Made by a program: the position numbers and the translations under genes. A DNA stretch of 64,000 nt from Oscillospiraceae bacterium (GTDB lineage Bacteria; Bacillota; Clostridia; Oscillospirales; Oscillospiraceae), in the NCBI GenBank assembly GCA_017624915.1, contig JAGAMC010000027.1:45079-109078 (forward strand), in the 5' to 3' direction. Of this stretch, positions 26,703 to 34,437 are shown in pieces. Every line of letters begins with the position of its first letter. The first letter of the stretch is position 1. Below the pieces are notes generated by a model. It did not search any database. It saw nothing but the letters and a program-made list of their open reading frames with translations, and was not told where the DNA came from.

Positions 26703-28028
26703 ATGTCATGTAAAGTTGCATTCATATCTCTGGGCTGTGCCAAAAATCTGGTCAATACCGAGCAGATGATGGCCCTGTGCCGGGATGCGGGCTTTGTGGT
26801 CACCGGCGAGCCGGAGGGGGCCGATGTTGCGGTGCTGAACACCTGCGGCTTCATCGATTCGGCCAAGAGCGAGGCCATCCAGAACATTCTGGAGCTTGCC
26901 CAGCTCAAGCAGGAGGGGAAGCTGGGAAAACTGCTTGTGGCCGGCTGCCTGTCCCAGCGCTATCCGGACGACATTCTGCGGGAACTGCCCGAGGTGGACG
27001 GCCTTCTGGGCACAGGCAGCTACACCGACGTAGTGCCTGCCATCCAAAGCCTGCTGGAGGGCGACCAGCCCACCTTTTACGGTGATATTCACAACACCAT
27101 CGAGGATGGCGCGCGCATGGTCACAACGCCCCATTACACCGCCTATCTGAAAATTGCCGAGGGCTGCAGCAACGGCTGCGCCTTCTGTATCATTCCCAAG
27201 CTTCGGGGCCGTTACCGCAGCCGGTCTATGGAGGCTGTACTGGCCGAGGCGGCGCAGCTGGCCGACGCAGGGGTAAAGGAACTGATCGTCATCGCTCAGG
27301 ACATTACCCGCTACGGCTGGGACAAAAAGGACGGTACTTCGCTGGCCGGCCTGCTGACCGAACTGTGCAAGCTGCCTTTCCGCTGGATCCGGCTTCACTA
27401 CCTCTATCCCGAGGCGGTTACGGACGAGCTGATCGGGGTCATTGCCTCCCAGCCAAAGATCCTGCACTATCTTGATATTCCCATCCAACATTGCAGCGAC
27501 CGGATCCTGAAGGCCATGAACCGCCGCAGCACCAAAGCGGATATTACCGCCCTGTTCCAAAAGCTGCGTCAAGCCATGCCTGACGTGGTCATCCGCACCT
27601 CCATCATCTGCGGCTTCCCCGGCGAGACCGAGGAGGATTTTGAAGAACTGAGCGAGTTTTTGATGGAGCAGAAGCTTCAGCGGGCGGGTATTTTCCAGTT
27701 CTCCGCCCAGGAGGGCACTCGGGCCGCTACCATGGACGGGCAGGTGGATGAGAATGTTTCCGCCCGTCGTGTGGAACTGCTGGTGGAGCTGCAGTCAAGA
27801 GTCATGGACGACTATAATGAGCAGCGTCTGGGCACTGTGATGGAAGTGCTGTGTGAGGGCTTTGATGCCGAGATGGGCTGCTTTGTGGGCAGAACCTACG
27901 CCGACTCAGTGGACATCGACGGCCGGGTCTGGTTTACCGCTGCGGGCCGAGTGCCTGCCGGCGAATTTGTCAACGTACGCATTACCGGAACTGAGGACGG
28001 AGACCTCACCGGCGAGATCGAGGATTGA
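26703..28028 (+). CDS. rimO: Ribosomal protein S12 methylthiotransferase
   Basis: Radical-SAM/MTTase that adds a methylthio group to the conserved Asp of ribosomal protein S12. The 441-residue product has the UPF0004 domain (SLGCAKNLVNTEQM, AVLNTCGFIDSAK, VAGCLSQRY), the radical-SAM cluster C155-x3-C159-x2-C162 in CSNGCAFCIIP and a C-terminal TRAM domain. KNLVNTE is characteristic of RimO rather than MiaB. The ATG at 26703 is chosen over an in-frame start at 26685 because the conserved region begins there and GGAG precedes it. Confidence 0.94.
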   Translation: MSCKVAFISLGCAKNLVNTEQMMALCRDAGFVVTGEPEGADVAVLNTCGFIDSAKSEAIQNILELAQLKQEGKLGKLLVAGCLSQRYPDDILRELPEVDGLLGTGSYTDVVPAIQSLLEGDQPTFYGDIHNTIEDGARMVTTPHYTAYLKIAEGCSNGCAFCIIPKLRGRYRSRSMEAVLAEAAQLADAGVKELIVIAQDITRYGWDKKDGTSLAGLLTELCKLPFRWIRLHYLYPEAVTDELIGVIASQPKILHYLDIPIQHCSDRILKAMNRRSTKADITALFQKLRQAMPDVVIRTSIICGFPGETEEDFEELSEFLMEQKLQRAGIFQFSAQEGTRAATMDGQVDENVSARRVELLVELQSRVMDDYNEQRLGTVMEVLCEGFDAEMGCFVGRTYADSVDIDGRVWFTAAGRVPAGEFVNVRITGTEDGDLTGEIED

Positions 28029-28039
28029 GGAGAGAGAAT

Positions 28040-28564
28040 ATGAATACTGCAAACAAACTTACCATGCTGCGGGTCATTATGATACCTGCCTTCCTGCTGG
28101 TGCTCTATTCGGGCATTCCTTACGCAAACTACATTGCCCTTGCCGTATTCGTGGTGGCAAGCCTGACCGACCTGCTGGACGGCTATATTGCCCGCCACTA
28201 CAACCAGACCACGGACTTTGGCAAATTTATGGATCCTCTGGCGGACAAGTGCCTTGTAATCGCCGCCATGCTGTGGTTCGTGGAGATCGGCCAGATGCCA
28301 GCATGGGCGCTGCTGATCGTTGTGGTGCGCGAGTTCGCGGTCAGCGGCCTGCGCATGCAGGCGGCCAATCTGGGCCATGTGATCGCGGCGGGCTGGTCGG
28401 GTAAGGTGAAGACTGCGTCCACCATGGGCTGTATCTGTCTGATGCTGCTGCCCATTCCCGCGGTGGTCAATGTGATCTGTGTGGCCGTTATCGTGGTCAC
28501 CACCCTTTACTCCGGCATTGAGTATTTGGTGGTCAACCGTGCGGTGGTCTCCAACATGAAATAA
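28040..28564 (+). CDS. pgsA: CDP-diacylglycerol-glycerol-3-phosphate 3-phosphatidyltransferase
   Basis: An integral membrane enzyme of 174 residues that makes phosphatidylglycerol phosphate. The CDP-alcohol phosphotransferase motif D-G-x2-A-R-x8-G-x3-D-x3-D is visible as DGYIARHYN...GKFMDPLADK near residues 57-79, and about five membrane helices follow. The ATG at 28040 follows GAGGAGAGA; the in-frame start at 28025 overlaps the rimO stop. It is the last gene of the recA-recX-rimO-pgsA run and ends in a terminator. Confidence 0.93.
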   Translation: MNTANKLTMLRVIMIPAFLLVLYSGIPYANYIALAVFVVASLTDLLDGYIARHYNQTTDFGKFMDPLADKCLVIAAMLWFVEIGQMPAWALLIVVVREFAVSGLRMQAANLGHVIAAGWSGKVKTASTMGCICLMLLPIPAVVNVICVAVIVVTTLYSGIEYLVVNRAVVSNMK

Positions 28565-28567
28565 AAC

Positions 28568-28609
28568 AAAAATGCAGCGCCGCACGTTTGTGCAGGCGCT
28601 GCATTTTTT
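28568..28609. terminator. Bidirectional terminator between pgsA and ackA
   Basis: A 14-bp stem (AAAAATGCAGCGCC / GGCGCTGCATTTTT) capped by GCAC/GTGC, with T runs in both directions; serves the convergent genes on both sides. Confidence 0.93.
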
Positions 28610-28628
28610 ATGCAAAGAGTAGAGAAAA

Positions 28629-29822
28629 TTACTTGGCCAGAGCGGCGGTGTCCAGAGCGATCATCAGCTCTTCGTTGGTGGGGATGACCAGAGTACGGAC
28701 GGTAGCGCCCTCGGCGGAGATGTCGATCTCCTCGCCGCGGACCTTGTTCTTCTCGGCGTCGATCTTGATGCCCATGAACTCCAGACCGGAGGTGATGCTG
28801 GCGCGGTTGCCGCCGCCGTTCTCGCCCACACCGGCGGTGAAGATGACGGCGTCAACGCCGCCCATAGCGGCAGCATAGGAGCCGATGAGCTTCTTCACGC
28901 CATACTCAAAGACCTCAACGGCCAGAGCGGCGCGCTTGTTGCCCTCCTTGCCGGCGGCCTCCAGATCGCGGAAGTCGGAGGAGACACCGGACACGCCCAG
29001 AACACCGGACTTCTTGTTCATGACGTTGAGCATTTCCTTAATGTCCATGCCGTACTTGTTCATCAGGTACTCCATGATGCCGGCATCGATGTCGCCGCAG
29101 CGGGTGCCCATGGGCAGACCGGCCAGAGGAGTGAAGCCCATGGAGGTGTCCACAGATTTGCCGCCGTCAATGGCGGTGACAGAGGAGCCGTTGCCCAGAT
29201 GGCAGGAGATCAGCTTCAGCTCTTCGATGGGCTTGCCCAGCATGGCGGCAGCGCGCTGGGAGACGTACTTATGGCTGGTGCCGTGGAAGCCGTAGCGGCG
29301 GACCTTGTCGTTCTCATAGTACTCGTAGGGCAGAGCGTAGGTGAAGGCCACATCGGGCATAGTCTGATGGAAAGCGGTGTCAAATACGGCCACCATGGGG
29401 GTGGAGGGCATCAGAGACTGGCAGGCCTTGATGCCGATGATGTTGGCGGGGTTGTGCAGGGGAGCCAGAGGATTGCACTCCTCAATGGCGGCCATGACCT
29501 CGTCGGTGATGAGCACGGACTTGGCGAACTTCTCGCCGCCGTGGACCACACGGTGACCCACAGCGTCGATCTCGGCCATGGAGCCGATCACGCCGTTGTC
29601 CTTGTCCACCAGAGCATCCAGAACGGCCTTGATAGCCTCGGAGTGGGTGGGCATGGCCACGTCGGCCACCTTGATGGCCTGCTTGCCGTCGGGCTTGTAG
29701 GTGAACTTGCCGTCGATGCCGATGCGCTCGCACAGACCCTTGGCCAGGACCTGCTGAGTCTCGGGGTTGAGCAGCTGATACTTCAGGGAAGAGCTGCCGG
29801 CGTTGATGACCAGAATATTCAT
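28629..29822 (-). CDS. ackA: Acetate kinase
   Basis: Forms acetate and ATP from acetyl phosphate, the last step of mixed-acid fermentation (or the reverse). The 397-residue protein starts [17 protein letters not shown] and carries [11 protein letters not shown], the active-site region [10 protein letters not shown], and [12 protein letters not shown], all family signatures. AAGGAGAGA lies upstream. No pta gene is adjacent. It diverges from tmcAL, whose product uses acetate. Confidence 0.97.
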   Translation of the reverse strand: MNILVINAGSSSLKYQLLNPETQQVLAKGLCERIGIDGKFTYKPDGKQAIKVADVAMPTHSEAIKAVLDALVDKDNGVIGSMAEIDAVGHRVVHGGEKFAKSVLITDEVMAAIEECNPLAPLHNPANIIGIKACQSLMPSTPMVAVFDTAFHQTMPDVAFTYALPYEYYENDKVRRYGFHGTSHKYVSQRAAAMLGKPIEELKLISCHLGNGSSVTAIDGGKSVDTSMGFTPLAGLPMGTRCGDIDAGIMEYLMNKYGMDIKEMLNVMNKKSGVLGVSGVSSDFRDLEAAGKEGNKRAALAVEVFEYGVKKLIGSYAAAMGGVDAVIFTAGVGENGGGNRASITSGLEFMGIKIDAEKNKVRGEEIDISAEGATVRTLVIPTNEELMIALDTAALAK

Positions 29823-29894
29823 TGTGATTTCTCTCCTTCAATGCGATATTTTTATTGCCTCGGCGCGAGGAATATATTAAACTGATTCCATACC

Positions 29895-29923
29895 ATTTTA
29901 ATCCTTTTGATTCAAAAGAACAA
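29895..29923 (-). promoter_or_regulatory. Sigma-A promoter for ackA
   Basis: On the minus strand TTGTTC (29923-29918), 17-base spacer, TAAAAT (29900-29895), about 70 bases before the start codon. Confidence 0.72.
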
Positions 29924-29974
29924 GCCCACAGCGCCGTGTTTATGAAGAAATTTTCCACGGGAGGATAAATTTTC

Positions 29975-31231
29975 ATGAAGATCGCCGGCATCGTAGCTGA
30001 ATATAACCCCTTCCACACCGGTCACGCCCACCAGATCGCCTGCACCCGTGAGCGGCTGGGGGATGACTGCGCCGTGGCGGCGGTCATGAGCGGCAACTGG
30101 GTGCAGCAGGCGGACTGCGCCATCGCCGACAAGTGGACCCGGGCGCAGCTGGCTCTGATGGGCGGGGTGGATCTGGTTTTGGAACTGCCCACGGTGTGGG
30201 CGGTGTCCACAGCGGAGTCCTTTGCCCGGGGAGCGGTGGAAATTCTGAACGCCTGCGGCGTGGTGGATGTGATCAGCTTCGGCAGCGAGTGCGGCCGAAT
30301 CGAGGATCTGAAACAGGTGGCCCAATGCCTGAACAGCCCGGAATATGAAGAAAACGTGCGGGCACTTTCCAATGAGGGCGCATCCTTTGCTGTCTGCCGT
30401 CAGCGGGCGGTGAGCAGCCTGCTGGGGGAGGAACTGGGCAATCTGCTGTCAAAGCCCAACAATAATCTGGGAGTGGAGTATATCCGCGCCCTGAGTGCCA
30501 TAGAAAGTAAGATCGAGCCCATGACGGTCCTGCGGCAGGGGGCACAGCACAATAGTGTTAGCGGCGTGATCGCGCGGCAGGCAGACGGGACGTACCGTAC
30601 CGGCCCGGCACACATGGATATGCCCCGGTTTGTCTCTGCCACCCAGCTGCGGGCGGACATACAGGAGGGGGACTGGGACGCGGCCCAGCCCTATCTGCCC
30701 GAGGGCGGCCGGGCCATTCTGGAAGGCAGCACCGTCAGCCTGCCCAGTCTGGAGCAGGTGGGGCGGGCCATGCTGTCCCGGCTGCGCACTATGACGGCCG
30801 GGGATTGGGCAGCCCTGCCCGATTCGGGGGCGGCGGAGGGACTGCCCCAGCGTCTGGAACGGGCCGGGCGCAGCTGCACCGGCATGGCTGAGTTTTTTGA
30901 TCTGGCCAAGACAAAGCGCTATACCCGTGCCCGGCTGAACCGGCTGGTGCTGTGGGCATATCTTGGACTGAGGTTGACGGATGTACCGGAAAGGCCGCCC
31001 TATATCCGGGTGCTGGGCTTTAATGACCGGGGCAGAGAGGTGCTCAGGCACATGAAAGAACGCTCGACGCTGCCCGTGATCACCAAGCCCACCCATGCCC
31101 GTCGGCTGGATCCGGAGGGCAGAGCGCTGTTTGAACTGGAGCGGCGCTGTACCGATCTGTACGACCTGTGTCTTGGAACGATCCCCGTTCCCGGCAGAGA
31201 GTGGACATCGGGGCCTGTGACTGCGCCCTGA
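29975..31231 (+). CDS. tmcAL: tRNA(Met) cytidine acetate ligase
   Basis: A 418-residue nucleotidyltransferase of the TmcAL (YlbM) family. It activates acetate with ATP to acetyl-AMP and forms N4-acetylcytidine at the wobble position of elongator tRNA-Met. The N terminus GIVAEYNPFHTGHAHQI holds the HxGH-like nucleotidyltransferase motif, and VMSGNWVQQADCAIADKW is conserved. A GGGAGGA site lies 10 bases before the ATG. It is divergent from acetate kinase, which is consistent with acetate as its direct substrate. Confidence 0.93.
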   Translation: MKIAGIVAEYNPFHTGHAHQIACTRERLGDDCAVAAVMSGNWVQQADCAIADKWTRAQLALMGGVDLVLELPTVWAVSTAESFARGAVEILNACGVVDVISFGSECGRIEDLKQVAQCLNSPEYEENVRALSNEGASFAVCRQRAVSSLLGEELGNLLSKPNNNLGVEYIRALSAIESKIEPMTVLRQGAQHNSVSGVIARQADGTYRTGPAHMDMPRFVSATQLRADIQEGDWDAAQPYLPEGGRAILEGSTVSLPSLEQVGRAMLSRLRTMTAGDWAALPDSGAAEGLPQRLERAGRSCTGMAEFFDLAKTKRYTRARLNRLVLWAYLGLRLTDVPERPPYIRVLGFNDRGREVLRHMKERSTLPVITKPTHARRLDPEGRALFELERRCTDLYDLCLGTIPVPGREWTSGPVTAP

Positions 31232-31264
31232 GGAAAAAGAAACAGGGAAAAAACGTTGCCTTAG

Positions 31265-31293
31265 TTGCTTTTTGGGGAGAATTGGTATAAAAT
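31265..31293 (+). promoter_or_regulatory. Sigma-A promoter for membrane protein-metG unit
   Basis: TTGCTT (31265-31270), 17-base spacer, TAAAAT (31288-31293). Confidence 0.72.
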
Positions 31294-31328
31294 GCTAAGT
31301 TAGTGTACTTGTGGCAAGGAGGCTTGCT

Positions 31329-32144
31329 ATGAAAAAGGAGATCCTGCTGCCCGCCGCTGCGTGGCTGGGCGGTGTTGTGGGGTTTGGTCTGCGCCGGTGG
31401 GAACTGGCGGTGGCCTATAACCCACAGACAAAATTGATGGACACATGTCCCGCCACATGGGCACTGACCGCCCTGTTTGCGGTGCTGTTGGTGCTGTTTG
31501 CGGCCGGGTGCATCGGTATGGGCAGGCGGGATGCAAAAGAGTGGTTCTACGCTCCTGATACTGCCTGCATCACGCTGTCGGTGTGCGCCGGATTGGTGCT
31601 GATCATGGCGGGTGCTGCCGGCTTCTGGGAACAGAGCCTTGCATACAGGGCGGATGTGATCGGTCTTGCGGTCAGCGGGCTGTGCATTGCCGGCGGTGTG
31701 ACCGCCCTGATGGCCGGGAAGGCCATCTATCGCGGACAGTGGTCCCAGCAGGTGCCCATACTGCTGATGGGGCCTGCCTTTGCCCTGCTGGCCTGGCTGG
31801 TGGCGGTGTACCAGAGCAACGCCCGTCAGCCGGAACTGCAGCTCTATGTGTGGCAGGTGCTTTCCGCCGTGGCCCTTGTGCTGGCGCTGTACGGTGTGGT
31901 CAGTGTGTCTCTTGGACGGGGCAGTGCCGGACGCACTGTGGTATATGCACTGATGGGCATCGCGCTGACCCCCGCGGCAATGGCCGACGGCAGCAGCCTT
32001 TCCTTCAATCTGGTCTGGATCTCCGGTGCGGTATACCTGACTGCACACAGCTATATGCTGCTGCGCAATGCCTCTGGCATACCCTGGCCGGAGCGAATGC
32101 CTTCGCAGACCCAGAAAGAACAGACCGATGAACCGGAAGAATAA
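31329..32144 (+). CDS. Uncharacterised multi-pass membrane protein
   Basis: A 271-residue protein with about seven hydrophobic segments (near residues 6-24, 43-65, 80-103, 112-134, 145-166, 180-202, 215-255) and a charged C-terminal tail. No catalytic motif is recognisable and I cannot assign a family. The AAGGAGG site is 6 bases before the ATG at 31329; an in-frame start at 31311 overlaps the site. It is followed after 25 bases by metG, presumably on the same transcript. Confidence 0.7.
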   Translation: MKKEILLPAAAWLGGVVGFGLRRWELAVAYNPQTKLMDTCPATWALTALFAVLLVLFAAGCIGMGRRDAKEWFYAPDTACITLSVCAGLVLIMAGAAGFWEQSLAYRADVIGLAVSGLCIAGGVTALMAGKAIYRGQWSQQVPILLMGPAFALLAWLVAVYQSNARQPELQLYVWQVLSAVALVLALYGVVSVSLGRGSAGRTVVYALMGIALTPAAMADGSSLSFNLVWISGAVYLTAHSYMLLRNASGIPWPERMPSQTQKEQTDEPEE

Positions 32145-32169
32145 GTGAATAATTGGGAGGTAACTCACC

Positions 32170-34140
32170 ATGGAAAATAAAAAGAGATTTTATATCACGA
32201 CCCCTATTTACTACCCCAGCGATAAGCTGCATATCGGTCACACCTACTGCACTGTGGCCACCGATGCCATGGCCCGCTACAAGCGGCTGACCGGCTGCGA
32301 CGTGCTGTTCCTGACCGGAACGGACGAGCACGGCCAGAAGATCGAGGACAAGGCCAGAGACGCCGGAGTCAGCCCCCAGCAGTTCGTGGACAATATCGTG
32401 CAGGGCGAGCGGGGCATCCTTGACCTGTGGAAGCTGATGAACATTTCCAACGACCGCTTCATCCGCACCACCGATGACTATCACGTGTCCGCCATCCAGA
32501 AGATCTTCAAGAAGATGTATGAAAAAGGCGACATCTACAAGGGCGCCTATAAGGGCAAGTACTGCAAGCCCTGCGAGTCCTTCTGGACCGAGAGCCAGCT
32601 GGTGGACGGCAAGTGCCCCGACTGCGGCCGCCCTGTGGAGGATGCAGAGGAGGAGGCCTACTTCTTCAAACTGTCCAAGTACGCCGACAAGGTGCAGGAC
32701 CTGCTGGAAAACACCGATTTTCTGGAGCCCAAGTCCCGTGTGAACGAGATGGTCAACAACTTCATCAAGCCCGGCCTGGAGGACCTGTGTGTCTCCCGCA
32801 CCAGCTTTACTTGGGGCGTGCCTGTGGACTTTGACCCCGGCCATGTGGTCTACGTGTGGGTGGACGCCCTGTTCAACTACACCACCGCTCTGGGTCTGTT
32901 CAATGACCGGTACGACGACTACGATAAATACTGGCCCGCCGATGTCCATTTCGTGGGAAAAGAGATCGTCCGCTTCCACTCCATCATCTGGCCTGCCATG
33001 CTCATGAGCATGGAGATGCCCCTGCCCAAGAAGGTCTTTGGCCACGGCTGGCTGCTGCTGGACGGCGGCAAGATGTCCAAGTCCAAGGGCAACGTGGTGG
33101 ACCCCTACGTGCTGGCGGAGAAGTTCGGCGTGGACGCCCTGCGCTTCTTCCTGCTGCGCACCTTCCCCTTCGGCTCTGACGGCAACTTCTCCAACGAGGC
33201 CCTCATCGGCACCATCAATGTGGATCTGGCCAACGATCTGGGCAACCTGCTCAGCCGTACCGTTTCCATGGTGGGCAAGTACTTTGACGGCCAGCTGCCT
33301 GCCGCGCGCAAGGAAGATGCTCTGGACGACGAGCTCGTGACCATGGCCTCCGGCCTGCGCGGCCGCTATGAGGAGCAGATGGAGCACTATGCCTTCCAGA
33401 ACGCCCTTGCCGAGGTGTTCAAGGTCATCGGCCGTGCCAACAAGTATATTGACGAGAACGCCCCCTGGGCTCTTGCCAAGGACATGGACGCCAATGGGGA
33501 CCGCCTTGCCACCGTCATGTACAACCTGCTGGAGTGCCTGCGCATTTCCGCCATTCTGCTCTCCCCCTTCATGCCCGCCTCCTCCGCCGAGATCCTGCGC
33601 CAGATCGGTGCCTGCGGGTGCTGCTCCAACTGGGACAGCGCCGCCGTGTATGGCTCTCTGCGGGCCGATGCCGTGGTGGTGCGCGGCGACAACCTGTTCC
33701 CCCGTATCGACGCGGAGAAGGCTGTTGCCGAGCTGGAGGCCATTGCCGAGCAGGCTAAGAAGGCCGCTCTGCCCGCGCTGGAGCTGGAGCCTCAGCTTGA
33801 GGAGAAGGTGGACTTTGACACCTTCTGCAAGTCCGACTTCCGGGCCGTCAAGGTCAAGGCCTGTGAGAATGTGAAGAAGAGCGACAAGCTGCTCAAATTC
33901 ACTCTGGACGACGGCACCGGCGTGGATCGCCAGATCCTGTCCGGCATCGCCAAGTTCTACAAGCCTGAGGAACTGGTGGGCAAGACCCTGATGGCCATTG
34001 TCAACCTGCCTGCCCGCAAGATGATGGGTCAGGAGTCCTGCGGCATGCTCATCTCCGCCGTCCACACCGAGAAGGGCGAGGAGAAGCTTAACCTGCTCAT
34101 GCTGGATGACAAGATCCCTGCCGGCGCCAAAATGTGCTGA
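32170..34140 (+). CDS. metG: Methionyl-tRNA synthetase
   Basis: A 656-residue class I aminoacyl-tRNA synthetase. The HIGH box is LHIGH near residue 19 and the KMSKS box is KMSKSKGNVVD near 301. One zinc knuckle (CKPC...CPDC, about residues 133-155) fits the single-zinc MetRS type. The last 110 residues are the fused tRNA-binding (Trbp111-like) domain beginning at about DFDTFCKSDFRAV. A GGGAGGTAA site precedes the ATG. No T-box is seen in the leader. Confidence 0.97.
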   Translation: MENKKRFYITTPIYYPSDKLHIGHTYCTVATDAMARYKRLTGCDVLFLTGTDEHGQKIEDKARDAGVSPQQFVDNIVQGERGILDLWKLMNISNDRFIRTTDDYHVSAIQKIFKKMYEKGDIYKGAYKGKYCKPCESFWTESQLVDGKCPDCGRPVEDAEEEAYFFKLSKYADKVQDLLENTDFLEPKSRVNEMVNNFIKPGLEDLCVSRTSFTWGVPVDFDPGHVVYVWVDALFNYTTALGLFNDRYDDYDKYWPADVHFVGKEIVRFHSIIWPAMLMSMEMPLPKKVFGHGWLLLDGGKMSKSKGNVVDPYVLAEKFGVDALRFFLLRTFPFGSDGNFSNEALIGTINVDLANDLGNLLSRTVSMVGKYFDGQLPAARKEDALDDELVTMASGLRGRYEEQMEHYAFQNALAEVFKVIGRANKYIDENAPWALAKDMDANGDRLATVMYNLLECLRISAILLSPFMPASSAEILRQIGACGCCSNWDSAAVYGSLRADAVVVRGDNLFPRIDAEKAVAELEAIAEQAKKAALPALELEPQLEEKVDFDTFCKSDFRAVKVKACENVKKSDKLLKFTLDDGTGVDRQILSGIAKFYKPEELVGKTLMAIVNLPARKMMGQESCGMLISAVHTEKGEEKLNLLMLDDKIPAGAKMC

Positions 34141-34158
34141 GATGTGACCACAGAATAA

Positions 34159-34192
34159 GAAAATGCCGCTCGTACGAGCGGCATTTTCTTTT
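34159..34192 (+). terminator. Intrinsic terminator after metG
   Basis: A perfect 15-bp dyad GAAAATGCCGCTCGT / ACGAGCGGCATTTTC centred at 34173/34174, then TTTT. Confidence 0.92.
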
Positions 34193-34277
34193 GCACAACT
34201 GCGAGAAAAGTCCGGTTTAACGCCCTTTTTGCTTGCTATACTTAAGTCAAGATAAAAAAGCGAAAGGAGCGCGGAAT

Positions 34278-34397
34278 ATGGATTACAGCATCGTTTGGGT
34301 CAGAGGACATGTGGAGGTATACGATCACGCGGGCCGCTTCTGTTTTTCCGCCGACAACGAGCGGGAGGCATTGGAGGAACTGGAACTGAGCGCATAA
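34278..34397 (+). CDS. 39-residue small protein
   Basis: An open frame of 39 codons, too short for standard calling, but bounded like a gene: AAAGGAGC 7 bases before the ATG, the metG terminator upstream and its own terminator five bases downstream. The product begins MDYSIVWVRGHVEVYDHAGR, has one cysteine and an acidic helical end (EREALEELEL). A TATACT at 34237-34242 may be its -10. It looks like a soluble beta-hairpin plus helix peptide; function unknown. Confidence 0.7.
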   Translation: MDYSIVWVRGHVEVYDHAGRFCFSADNEREALEELELSA

Positions 34398-34401
34398 AAG
34401 T

Positions 34402-34437
34402 ACGTCCCGCCGCATTTGCGGCGGGGCGTTGTGTTTT
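34402..34437. terminator. Terminator shared by the 39-codon gene and the minus-strand run
   Basis: CGTCCCGCCGCA / GCGGCGGGGCG with a short TTT loop; T residues at both sides. It lies directly after the small gene and touches the stop of the convergent ClpE-like gene. Confidence 0.8.

Noticed and set aside
32005-34065. A 686-codon minus-strand frame over metG
   Set aside because: Antisense shadow; composition is histidine- and glycine-rich and metG is unambiguous.
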